This document shows, in pieces, positions 1 through 7,476 of a DNA stretch of 15,022 bases. Both the position numbers and the translations under genes were made by a program. Position 1 is the first letter of the stretch. Every line of letters begins with the position of its first letter. The notes below the pieces were generated by a model that was not told where the DNA came from, did not search any database, and saw only the letters and a list, made by a program, of their open reading frames with translations. Source of the DNA: Flavobacteriales bacterium. GTDB lineage: Bacteria; Bacteroidota; Bacteroidia; Flavobacteriales; Flavobacteriaceae. Location: contig JALVDN010000069.1 in NCBI GenBank assembly GCA_027008965.1, positions 1-15,022 on the forward strand, written 5' to 3'.

Positions 1-207
1 GCTCCCGGAGGTGCGAGGAGACGCCTATGGTGGCTCCGACGCAAGCGCAGCAAGACAAGGCGATGTTTGGGACATGGCAAGGCTTCCGCCGATGGCTTGC
101 GAGCATGCGAGGGAAAACAAGCGTGGATTCGGGGTGTGGATTTTAGGAAGCGTAGGTTTGCCGAGCGGCGAAGTGAAGCGCCGGCAGGCGGTTCACAAAG
201 CCCTGAT
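1..207. other. GC-rich structured non-coding island (left)
   Basis: This stretch is visibly richer in G and C than the AT-rich genes around it and ends abruptly near 207. It contains an imperfect hairpin, CATGGCAAG (73-81) against CTTGCgagCATG (96-107), and other short dyads. It shares several 8-9 base words with the second island at 10562-10735 (CGAGGAGAC, GGCTCCGA, GATGTTTGG, GCCGAGCGG), all on this strand here and on the opposite strand there. A 66-codon open frame crosses it, but its composition and lack of any recognisable motif make coding unlikely. I infer a dispersed non-coding repeat or RNA-structured element; it is cut by the window edge. Confidence 0.5.
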
Positions 208-254
208 CTGAAATAAACTATAACAAATGATTAACCGGATTATGAAAATGACAT

Positions 255-285
255 TTTGACAGACTTTATTTATTTCGTAACTTTG
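255..285 (+). promoter_or_regulatory. Bacteroidota-type promoter of miaB
   Basis: TTTG at 255-258 and TAACTTTG at 278-285 are separated by exactly 19 bases, matching the Bacteroidota -33/-7 consensus. Transcription would begin around 289-292, at or just before the miaB ATG at 292, so the mRNA may be nearly leaderless. A perfect 6+1+6 palindrome, AAAATG-A-CATTTT (245-257), overlaps the -33 box and could be an operator; that part is inference. Confidence 0.75.
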
Positions 286-291
286 CAGACT

Positions 292-1725
292 ATGAAAGAT
301 TTCTCCAAAACATTTCAAGTGGAAGGACAACCCGTCAAAACCCGTAAAAGCACAAGCGGGTTGAAAAGTGTTTATATTGAGACTTACGGTTGTCAAATGA
401 ATGCCAATGACTCGGAAATTGTAGCCTCCATTTTGGAAGGTCAAGGCTACCGTATTTCCGACCAAATCACTGATGCGGATTTGATTTTGGTAAATACTTG
501 CGCCATTCGCGACAAAGCCGAACAAACCGTTCGCAACCGCTTGCAACATTTCAAAGGATTGAAAAGAAAAAAACCTTCGTTGCGTGTGGGGCTTATCGGT
601 TGTATGGCCGAAAGATTGAAAGAAAAATTGTTGGAAGAAGAGAAACTGGTGGACCTCGTTGCCGGGCCGGATGCCTATAGAACCCTCCCGCAATTGATTG
701 AAGATTTGGAGGACGGACGAAAAGCCGTCAATGTGTTGTTGAGCTTGGAGGAAACCTACGATGACGTTTCTCCCGTACGCATAAATTCCAATGGCATCAC
801 CGCTTTTGTTTCCATCACCCGCGGATGTGATAATATGTGTACTTTCTGCGTGGTGCCTTTCACCCGCGGACGTGAGCGAAGCCGTTCGCCCGAGACCATT
901 TTGCAAGAAATAGAACAACTCCAACGTGACGGATATAAAGAAGTAACTTTGCTGGGCCAAAACGTGGATAGCTATTTGTGGTATGGAGGCGGCCCGAAAA
1001 AAGATTTTTACAAGCAGCCGGAAGAAGTAAGGAAAAATGCTTTACGTTTTGCAGGATTGCTTGAAAAGGTGGCCCGGAATTTCCCGGAAATGCGCATACG
1101 ATTCACCACATCCAATCCGCAGGATATGACGCGTGATGTTATAGACATGATGGCCAAATATCCCAACATCGGAAAGCAAATTCACCTGCCTTTTCAATCC
1201 GGAAGCAATAGGATTTTGGAACGCATGAACCGAAAATATACCCGCGAAGAATATTTGGATTTGATTTCCTACATCCGTCAAGTTATTCCCGACATCGGTT
1301 TATCCCATGACGTGATTGCCGGTTTTCCCGGAGAAACCGAAGAAGACCACCGGCAAACCCTTTCTTTGATGGAAGCCGTCAAATTTGATTTCGGTTTTAT
1401 GTTTGCCTATTCCGAACGCCCCGGCACACAAGCCGCCAAAAAATATGAAGATGATGTGCCTTACGGCGTAAAAATCAAACGTCTTAATGAAATTATCGCT
1501 TTGCAAAACAAACACAGCAAGGAACGAATGCAATCACAAATAGGCCAAGTGGCGGAAGTGTTGATTGAAGGAACATCCAAAAAATCCGAAACGCATTGGA
1601 TGGGAAGAAACAGTCAAAATACCGTGGTGGTTTTCCCTAAAACCGGAGGTGAAAAACCGGGAGATTTTGTGAACGTAAAAATAACGGATACAACGGGAGC
1701 AACTTTAATCGGACAAAAAGCTTAA
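292..1725 (+). CDS. miaB: tRNA-2-methylthio-N6-dimethylallyladenosine synthase MiaB
   Basis: Radical SAM methylthiotransferase that converts i6A37 to ms2i6A37 in tRNAs reading UNN codons. The N-terminal methylthiotransferase domain shows the three cysteines for the second iron-sulfur cluster at about residues 34 (YGCQMN), 70 (NTCAIR) and 104 (GCMAER). The radical SAM motif RGCDNMCTFC has Cys179, Cys183 and Cys186, and the C-terminus resembles a TRAM domain. I start it at ATG 292 (477 residues): an in-frame TTG at 256 lies inside the promoter -33 box and cannot be in the transcript from that promoter. It is the first gene of a co-directional operon; the sigma-54 activator begins 6 bases after its stop. 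Family assignment is secure. Confidence 0.96.
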   Translation: MKDFSKTFQVEGQPVKTRKSTSGLKSVYIETYGCQMNANDSEIVASILEGQGYRISDQITDADLILVNTCAIRDKAEQTVRNRLQHFKGLKRKKPSLRVGLIGCMAERLKEKLLEEEKLVDLVAGPDAYRTLPQLIEDLEDGRKAVNVLLSLEETYDDVSPVRINSNGITAFVSITRGCDNMCTFCVVPFTRGRERSRSPETILQEIEQLQRDGYKEVTLLGQNVDSYLWYGGGPKKDFYKQPEEVRKNALRFAGLLEKVARNFPEMRIRFTTSNPQDMTRDVIDMMAKYPNIGKQIHLPFQSGSNRILERMNRKYTREEYLDLISYIRQVIPDIGLSHDVIAGFPGETEEDHRQTLSLMEAVKFDFGFMFAYSERPGTQAAKKYEDDVPYGVKIKRLNEIIALQNKHSKERMQSQIGQVAEVLIEGTSKKSETHWMGRNSQNTVVVFPKTGGEKPGDFVNVKITDTTGATLIGQKA

Positions 1726-1731
1726 AAATAA

Positions 1732-2949
1732 ATGGTTGATATTCAATCTCTTAAGAAACGTTTTGGTATTATAGGAAATGATCCCAAACTTGATCGCGCG
1801 CTTAAAAGAGCCGTACGGGTGGCTCCCACGGATATCACCGTTCTGATTTCGGGTGAGAGTGGAACCGGAAAGGAAACCATACCCAAAATCATCCATCAGA
1901 TGTCGCATCGCAAGCATGGGCCCTATTTTGCTATCAACTGCGGTGCCATTCCCGAAGGAACCATCGACAGCGAGTTGTTCGGACATGAAAAAGGTTCGTT
2001 TACGGGCGCCACTTCCACCCGCAAAGGTTACTTTGAAGTGGCCAACGGCGGAACGCTTTTTTTGGATGAAGTGGGAGAGTTGCCCCTGACCACGCAAGTA
2101 AGATTGCTTCGTGTTTTGGAAAACGGCGAGTTTATCAAAGTGGGTTCATCCAAAGTCCAAAAAACCGATGTGCGCATTGTGGCCGCCACCAACAAAGATT
2201 TATTGCAATTGGTGGAAGAAGGAAAATTCAGAGAAGATTTATACTACCGGCTTAACACCGTTCAAATAGACTTGCCTCCTCTCCGTGAGCGCGGAGATGA
2301 TGTGATCTTACTTTTTAGAAAATTCGCTTCGGATTTTGCGCATAAATACCGGGTGCCGCCCATACGTTTAACACCCGAAGCCGCCGAACTTTTAAAAAAA
2401 TATCATTGGCCCGGAAACATCAGGGAATTACGGAACATTGTGGAACAAATTTCCGTTTTGGAAGAAGAAAGAAATATCACACCCGAAATTTTGAGAAATT
2501 ATTTGAAGGATTATAAGAAGACTCTTCCTGGAATCATACCCGGTTCATCGTCAAGTTTTGATTTCGGCAAAGACAGGGAATTGATTTTTAAATTATTGTT
2601 TGAAATGAAGCGGGAAATAGACCGGCTGAAAGATGTGACCAACGAATTATTAACAGAGAAAACACTTCGGTTAAATTCCTCTCCGGGATATGTGGTCAAT
2701 GATTTATCGGCTTCAAATTCCGGGTCAAATACACCTGATAATAATCCCGGTGAAACGGTTATTATTGATGCGCCTGTAGTAACTGAACAAGAACCCGAAG
2801 AAGAAAGCCTGTCTTTGCAAGAGAAAGAAAGGGAACTCATAGAAAAAGCTTTGAATAAACACAACGGAAAACGTAAATTGGCCGCTAAGGAGTTGGGTAT
2901 TTCCGAGCGAACTTTATACCGGAAAATCAAACAATACAATTTGTCGTGA
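1732..2949 (+). CDS. Sigma-54-interacting AAA+ transcriptional activator without input domain
   Basis: A 405-residue bacterial enhancer-binding protein that would remodel RNA polymerase-sigma54 using ATP. The AAA+ core fills about residues 12-235: Walker A GESGTGKE (41-48), the sigma-54 contact loop GSFTGA (88-93, with Ser in place of the common Ala), Walker B TLFLDE (108-113) and the arginine-bearing REDLYYRL stretch (167-174). A variable linker of about 270-355 is followed by a Fis-type helix-turn-helix (about 375-402, AAKELGISERTLYRKI). There is no receiver, GAF or PAS domain, so regulation is probably by level or by a protein partner. It lies between miaB and lptE, and its stop overlaps the lptE start; this neighbourhood is conserved in Bacteroidota. 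Its target promoters are not evident here. Confidence 0.9.
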   Translation: MVDIQSLKKRFGIIGNDPKLDRALKRAVRVAPTDITVLISGESGTGKETIPKIIHQMSHRKHGPYFAINCGAIPEGTIDSELFGHEKGSFTGATSTRKGYFEVANGGTLFLDEVGELPLTTQVRLLRVLENGEFIKVGSSKVQKTDVRIVAATNKDLLQLVEEGKFREDLYYRLNTVQIDLPPLRERGDDVILLFRKFASDFAHKYRVPPIRLTPEAAELLKKYHWPGNIRELRNIVEQISVLEEERNITPEILRNYLKDYKKTLPGIIPGSSSSFDFGKDRELIFKLLFEMKREIDRLKDVTNELLTEKTLRLNSSPGYVVNDLSASNSGSNTPDNNPGETVIIDAPVVTEQEPEEESLSLQEKERELIEKALNKHNGKRKLAAKELGISERTLYRKIKQYNLS

Positions 2950-3443
2950 AAAAAATTTCGGCATATCTTTTTTTGGTTTTTATAACCACTTCCTGTGGAA
3001 TTTATTCTTTTTCGGGCGTAAATATTCAATCCGACGTTAAAACATATACAGTATTACCTTTTGAAAACCGTGCGTCACTGATTGTGCCTGGTTTCAGTGA
3101 AGAATTCAGGTTGTATGTAATTGATAAAATTCAAAACCTTTCCGACTTGGACTATTCCGACTCGGAAGGTGATTTGGTTTATTTGGGTGAGATAACGGAC
3201 TATAAAGTTTCGCCTTCCGCCGCCACAGCCGACCAGCAAGCGGCACTCAATAGACTTACTGTTAGTATAAAAATTGACTTTGAAAACCGTAAACATCCCG
3301 AAGATAATTTTTCCAAAACCTATTCCTACTATTATGATTTTCCGGCGGATAAATTATTGGATGACATCAAAGCCGAAGCGCACGAAGTGATTTTTGAACA
3401 AATTGCTCAAAATATTTTTAACGATACCTTGGCCAAATGGTGA
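2946..3443 (+). CDS. lptE: LptE-like LPS-assembly lipoprotein
   Basis: Predicted outer-membrane lipoprotein of 165 residues. The N-terminus is a lipoprotein signal (MKKISAYLFLVFITTSC) with the lipobox cysteine at residue 17, followed by GIYSFSG, the start typical of Bacteroidota LptE. In the known system LptE plugs the LptD barrel that inserts lipopolysaccharide at the outer membrane. The alternating hydrophobic pattern after residue 30 fits the family's small alpha/beta fold. The start is GTG at 2946, inside the stop of the preceding gene (GTGA overlap), implying translational coupling; no better start exists before the signal peptide. Identity rests on the lipobox, length and gene order rather than on catalytic motifs. 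Confidence 0.85.
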   Translation: MKKISAYLFLVFITTSCGIYSFSGVNIQSDVKTYTVLPFENRASLIVPGFSEEFRLYVIDKIQNLSDLDYSDSEGDLVYLGEITDYKVSPSAATADQQAALNRLTVSIKIDFENRKHPEDNFSKTYSYYYDFPADKLLDDIKAEAHEVIFEQIAQNIFNDTLAKW

Positions 3444-3444
3444 T

Positions 3445-4233
3445 ATGAATAAAATGGATATAGCATATTATCTCAATAACCCGGATAAAATAGATGCTCA
3501 AACAGCAGAAAGGATAAATCATTTAATAGTGGAATATCCGTGGTCTCAGCCTTTAAGGGCATTATTTTTGAAATATGTCAAAGAAAACGATAAACCCGTT
3601 TATCAAAAACATTTAAATCTGACTGCCGCTTATACGGCACAACGTGGCGTTCTTTTTGAATGGTTGAATCAAAACCGGGATATACCCGTAGAAAAATCAA
3701 CCGGTATGTTTCCTGCCACAATGGTTGAGCAATCCGATAAATCTGACAAAGAGAAAAAAAAGAAGAAAAATAAAAAAGAAAAAAAGAAGAAGAAAAAGCC
3801 AAAACTTCAACAAAATCAAACAATTGAAACCGGAGTAATATCCCAAGAGGTCTCAATGAAGTCATCAGAAGAAGAAAAGTCGGACTTTTTTACATGGATA
3901 AAAAAACTTCAGAACCGGCAAAAAGCAAAAGAAGACAAACTCCCGGCGAAGATCAGAAAAATGAAAATTATTGATGAGTTCCTAAAGAAATCCCCCAAAA
4001 TAAAGCCCAAACCCATAACTGAGGAAATAGAAAAACAACCAACGGTTGAAGTGAACGAAAACAGGTTTCTGATGACTGAAACTTTAGCCAAATTACTATG
4101 GAAGCAAGAAAAATATGATAAAGCCATTCAGGCTTATGAAATATTGATTTTGAAATATCCGGAAAAAAGTCGTTATTTTGCATCGCAAATAGAAGAGATT
4201 AAGAAACAAAAAAATAAAAAATTAAACCGATGA
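3445..4233 (+). CDS. Conserved Bacteroidota TPR protein with lysine-rich linker
   Basis: A 262-residue predicted cytoplasmic protein of unknown function. Residues 1-95 form a helical N-terminal region (a YPWSQPLRALFLKY stretch near 31-44). Residues 102-120 are almost all lysine. Residues 146-195 hold a conserved-looking block (FFTWIKKL, then IIDEFLKKSPKIKP). Residues 211-250 look like one TPR-like helix pair (ETLAKLLWKQEKYDKAIQAYEILILKYPEKS). Proteins of this design commonly sit between lptE and secG in Flavobacteriia, which suggests but does not prove an envelope or secretion role. The start is ATG 3445, directly after the lptE stop; an in-frame TTG at 3394 lies inside lptE and is rejected. 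The stop overlaps the secG ATG (ATGA). Confidence 0.85.
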   Translation: MNKMDIAYYLNNPDKIDAQTAERINHLIVEYPWSQPLRALFLKYVKENDKPVYQKHLNLTAAYTAQRGVLFEWLNQNRDIPVEKSTGMFPATMVEQSDKSDKEKKKKKNKKEKKKKKKPKLQQNQTIETGVISQEVSMKSSEEEKSDFFTWIKKLQNRQKAKEDKLPAKIRKMKIIDEFLKKSPKIKPKPITEEIEKQPTVEVNENRFLMTETLAKLLWKQEKYDKAIQAYEILILKYPEKSRYFASQIEEIKKQKNKKLNR

Positions 4234-4604
4234 ATATATTTATCATTTTCCTGATTTTGATAGTTGTCACCGCTTTATTATTGATTGCCATTATCATGGT
4301 TCAAAATCCCAAAGGTGGAGGATTGGACAGCACATTCGGAGGAGGAAGCGGTATGATGATAGGAGGTGTGAAACAAACCACCGATTTTCTTGAAAAAGCC
4401 ACATGGACACTTTTCGGGTTGATGATAGGTTTGATTTTATTGTCCAACACAGTGATTTTCAAGCAAAAACAAGAGCCTGAAGAACTTGCTGTCCCCGAAG
4501 CCATTGAACAACCCGTTCAAGCGCCTCAACAACTTCCAGCACAATCTACACAACCTACAGGGACTGAAAGCGAACCTTCACAAGAACAGAAAAAAACCGA
4601 ATAG
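4230..4604 (+). CDS. secG: Preprotein translocase subunit SecG
   Basis: Small inner-membrane subunit of the SecYEG translocon that helps SecA-driven export. The 124-residue product has two membrane spans (about residues 2-23 and 55-75). Between them is the diagnostic cytoplasmic loop VQNPKGGGLDSTFGGG, followed by the conserved Gly-rich and threonine-containing stretch ending in the second span. The C-terminal tail (about 80-124) is rich in Gln, Glu and Pro and resembles the low-complexity tails of Bacteroidota SecG. The ATG overlaps the stop of the TPR gene by ATGA, so translation is probably coupled. Confidence is high. Confidence 0.95.
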   Translation: MNIFIIFLILIVVTALLLIAIIMVQNPKGGGLDSTFGGGSGMMIGGVKQTTDFLEKATWTLFGLMIGLILLSNTVIFKQKQEPEELAVPEAIEQPVQAPQQLPAQSTQPTGTESEPSQEQKKTE

Positions 4605-4620
4605 TTTTTATAATAAATTC

Positions 4621-4761
4621 ATGTCACTAGCCAATATACTGTTCATCGTTGTGATGTTACATTTGCTTGTGGGCTTCGGGTGGGTTATTTATAAACTTGA
4701 ATTTCAAAAGAACAAAGAGAAAAAAGAAAATCCTTCAGGAAACAAAAAGAATAAAAATTAA
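4621..4761 (+). CDS. Small single-span membrane protein (46 aa) after secG
   Basis: A short reading frame 16 bases after secG on the same strand. The product has one hydrophobic span (about residues 5-26, ANILFIVVMLHLLVGFGWV) followed by YKLEF and a very basic, Lys/Asn-rich cytoplasmic tail, which by the positive-inside rule puts the C-terminus in the cytoplasm. The start is ATG 4621; the open frame extends upstream into secG in another frame, but that part is proline- and asparagine-rich and looks non-coding. I do not recognise the family. Position at the end of the operon suggests co-expression with SecG. The stop lies 2 bases from the alaS stop on the other strand. Confidence 0.65.
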   Translation: MSLANILFIVVMLHLLVGFGWVIYKLEFQKNKEKKENPSGNKKNKN

Positions 4762-4763
4762 TT

Positions 4764-7400
4764 TTATTTTTCAATAATTTCTCTAATTATTTTCTCCGCC
4801 TTTTTTAGTGCGTTGGGAATTCCTCCCGGGTTTTTACCGCCTGCGGAAGCGAAAAATTTTTGTCCCCCTCCGCCACCGTGAATTTGCTTAGCTATATCAC
4901 GGATAATTTGGCCGGCATCCAAGGGGTATTTTTCCGTTAAATCCTTACTGATAAACAATGTCAAATGGGCTTTGGATTTTTCTTTGTTTTCGGAGGCAAG
5001 CAAGACAATATAATCCGGTTTATTTCCAAATCGTGAAAAAATAATGTTTTTTATTTGCGACGGATCCATGTCTACTTTGGCTGAAATGAATTTAATGCCT
5101 TGAATTTCTTGCGCTCGGTCTTCCAATTTTTGTAAATCCGCGGTGGCTTTTGCTTGACGGATTTGTTCATTTTCTTTACGGAGTTTTTTCAGCTCTTCCA
5201 TCAATTGCTCAACGGCTTTTACTTCATCGGCAGGTTGTTTGAGCGCAACTTTGATTTGGTGGCATTTTTTATCCAATTCACGATAATAGTCGGACAAAAC
5301 TTTTCCGGCAATGGCTTCAATTCTTCGCACGCCTGAAGCGATGGCGCTTTCACTTAAAATTTTAAAATGTTTAATTCTTCCGGTGTTTTCCACGTGCGTT
5401 CCTCCACAGAGTTCTGCATGATCACCAAATCGGATAACACGCACCGTATCCCCGTATTTCTCCCCGAAAAATGCCATGGCTTTTTCTTTTTCCAGCGCTT
5501 CTCGGAGCGGAATATTTCTTTTTTCTTGAAGCGGAAGGTTCTCGTCAATGCGTTGATTTACAAGTTCTTCTACTTTATTTATTTCTTCAGGAGTCATTTT
5601 GGAAAAATGCGAAAAGTCAAAGCGGAGTTTATCGGGGCCTACATAGGAGCCTTTCTGCTGTACATGTTCGCCTAAAACCTTTCTGAGGGCTTCATGGAGT
5701 AAATGTGTGGCAGAATGATGAACGGCCGATTTTTCTCTTTTCTCTTTATCTATAACCGCCTTGAACTTACTTTCTATACGAGATGGAAGTTTCTTAGTGA
5801 CATGAATAATCAAATCGTTTTCTCTCTTGGTGTCAATAATTTCCGTTTTCTCTCCTTTTTCATCAACAATATAACCGGAATCTCCAATTTGACCACCACC
5901 TTCCGGATAAAAAGGAGTAATGTTGAAAACCAAATGATAATAAGTATTGTCTTTTGATTTTACTTCTCTATATTTGGTGATATAAACATCGGTTTTCAAA
6001 TAATCATAACCTACAAATTCTTCCTTGTTATCTTCTTTCAAAATCATCCAATCACCTGTTTTGAGTTCGGTGGCGGCTTTGGAGCGTTGTTTTTGTTTTT
6101 TCATTTCACGTTCAAAACCGGTTTCATCTACTTTAAAACCTTTTTCTTCGGCAATCAGGCGGGTTAAATCAAGCGGAAAACCATAGGTATCATACAAAAC
6201 AAAAGCTTTTTCACCCGGAAGTATGTCGGTTTTTAGTTCACCGAGCATTTTATCAAGCATTTGAAGGCCTTGTTCCAATGTGCGCAGGAATGTTTGTTCT
6301 TCTTCCTTGATTACACTTTGAATGAGTTGTTTTTGTTGTTTCAGTTCGGGAAAAACATCACCCATTTGCTTGGCCAAAACCGATACAAGCATAAAAATAA
6401 AAGGCTCTTTTTGGTTCAGATAGGTATAACCGTAGCGAATAGCTCTTCTTAAAATTCTTCGTATCACATATCCCGCTCCCGTATTGGAAGGAAGTTGTCC
6501 GTCGGCAATAACAAATGAAACGGCGCGTATGTGGTCGGCAATAACACGAAAGGCTACGTCTGTTTCTTCATTTTCGCCATACTTTTTCCCTGTAATAATT
6601 TCCAATTCTTTGATAAGCGGTTGAAAAAGATCCGTATCATAATTGGATTTTTTTCCTTGTAAAACCCTCACAAGTCTTTCCAATCCCATGCCGGTATCCA
6701 CATGATTTTGAGACAATTTTTCAAGTGACCCGTCTTCTCTCCGGTTGTTTTGAATAAAAACGATATTCCATAGTTCAATCACTTCCGGATGGTCTTTGTT
6801 GACCAATTGATGACCGGGTATTTTTTTTCGCTCTTCGTCCGGACGCAGGTCGATATGAATTTCCGTAGAAGGTCCGCAAGGTCCCGTGTTGCCCATCTCC
6901 CAGAAATTATCTTTTTTGTTGCCGGAAAGAATACGCTCTTCGGGAAGAAATTTTTTCCAAATCTCATAAGATTCTTTGTCGGGTTCAAGCCCATCGTTTT
7001 TGTCTCCTTCAAAAACCGTGGCGTATAATCTGTCTTCCGGAATGCCATATTCCTTTGTCAACAACTCCCATGCCCAAGCAATGGCTTCTTCTTTAAAATA
7101 ATCACCGAAAGACCAATTTCCCAGCATTTCAAACATGGTATGATGATAGGTGTCTTTGCCCACTTCTTCCAAATCATTGTGTTTACCTGAAACTCTTAAA
7201 CATTTTTGCGTATCGGCCACACGGGTATAGGGAGGTTTTTTGTAACCCAAAAAATATTCCTTGAACTGATTCATGCCGGCGTTTGTAAACATTAAGGTAG
7301 GATCGTCTTTTAAAACAATCGGAGCCGACGGAACGATTTTATGTCCTTTTTTCTCAAAGAAATCCAGGAATTTTTTTCTAATCTCGTTTGATGTGGGCAT
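4764..7400 (-). CDS. alaS: Alanyl-tRNA synthetase
   Basis: Class II aminoacyl-tRNA synthetase that charges tRNA-Ala and clears mischarged Ser/Gly. The 878-residue product has full family length. The catalytic domain (about 1-240) begins with the typical EIRKKFLDFFEKKGHKIVPS and includes the motif 2 region DTYHHTMFEMLGNWSFGDYF. The tRNA-recognition domain follows (about 250-450). The editing domain carries the zinc-site residues HHSATH (H562, H566) and CGGTH (C665, H669). The C-terminal coiled-coil and oligomerisation domain ends with a glycine-rich segment (HGGGGGQKFFASAGG). It is read leftward from its own promoter at 7429-7459 and is not part of the neighbouring plus-strand operons. Confidence 0.98.
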   Translation of the reverse strand: MPTSNEIRKKFLDFFEKKGHKIVPSAPIVLKDDPTLMFTNAGMNQFKEYFLGYKKPPYTRVADTQKCLRVSGKHNDLEEVGKDTYHHTMFEMLGNWSFGDYFKEEAIAWAWELLTKEYGIPEDRLYATVFEGDKNDGLEPDKESYEIWKKFLPEERILSGNKKDNFWEMGNTGPCGPSTEIHIDLRPDEERKKIPGHQLVNKDHPEVIELWNIVFIQNNRREDGSLEKLSQNHVDTGMGLERLVRVLQGKKSNYDTDLFQPLIKELEIITGKKYGENEETDVAFRVIADHIRAVSFVIADGQLPSNTGAGYVIRRILRRAIRYGYTYLNQKEPFIFMLVSVLAKQMGDVFPELKQQKQLIQSVIKEEEQTFLRTLEQGLQMLDKMLGELKTDILPGEKAFVLYDTYGFPLDLTRLIAEEKGFKVDETGFEREMKKQKQRSKAATELKTGDWMILKEDNKEEFVGYDYLKTDVYITKYREVKSKDNTYYHLVFNITPFYPEGGGQIGDSGYIVDEKGEKTEIIDTKRENDLIIHVTKKLPSRIESKFKAVIDKEKREKSAVHHSATHLLHEALRKVLGEHVQQKGSYVGPDKLRFDFSHFSKMTPEEINKVEELVNQRIDENLPLQEKRNIPLREALEKEKAMAFFGEKYGDTVRVIRFGDHAELCGGTHVENTGRIKHFKILSESAIASGVRRIEAIAGKVLSDYYRELDKKCHQIKVALKQPADEVKAVEQLMEELKKLRKENEQIRQAKATADLQKLEDRAQEIQGIKFISAKVDMDPSQIKNIIFSRFGNKPDYIVLLASENKEKSKAHLTLFISKDLTEKYPLDAGQIIRDIAKQIHGGGGGQKFFASAGGKNPGGIPNALKKAEKIIREIIEK

Positions 7401-7424
7401 TTTCGGTATTTTTTTATAACTTTG
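7394..7424 (+). promoter_or_regulatory. Promoter of M23 peptidase/merR operon
   Basis: TAACTTTG at 7417-7424 is a good -7 box facing the peptidase gene. The -33 position (TGGG, 7394-7397, inside the start of alaS) matches poorly. The TTTG ends of this -7 box and of the alaS -7 box form the inverted repeat TTTGC-TT-GCAAA (7421-7432), so the two promoters interlock. Confidence 0.5.
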
Positions 7425-7428
7425 CTTG

Positions 7429-7459
7429 CAAATTTACGTTTTAGGCCCGAAGCCACAAA
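7429..7459 (-). promoter_or_regulatory. Promoter of alaS
   Basis: Read on the minus strand, TTTG (complement of CAAA at 7456-7459) and TAAATTTG (complement of 7429-7436) are separated by exactly 19 bases, a perfect fit to the Bacteroidota consensus. Transcription would start near 7423, giving alaS a leader of about 22 bases. Confidence 0.75.
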
Positions 7460-7476
7460 ACTTATTTTTCTATCGC

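Noticed and set aside
11..211. A 66-codon open frame in the left GC-rich island.
   Set aside because: It lies in hairpin-rich DNA, has no recognisable motif and its composition follows from the GC content.
256..291. An in-frame TTG upstream extension of miaB.
   Set aside because: The extension coincides with the -33 and -7 promoter boxes, so it would not be transcribed from that promoter.
812..873. Two CACCCGCGGA strings resembling the tRNA-Arg 3' end, considered as an att copy.
   Set aside because: They are miaB codons for Thr-Arg-Gly segments; the match is too short to be an attachment site.
193..960. A 255-codon open frame on the minus strand across miaB.
   Set aside because: It is antisense to a securely identified gene, shows no family motif and is phenylalanine/glutamine-rich as expected for a shadow frame.
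4754..4765. AAAATTAATTTT palindrome between convergent genes, considered as a terminator.
   Set aside because: A 12-base AT-only dyad with no loop forms too weak a hairpin to be called a terminator.
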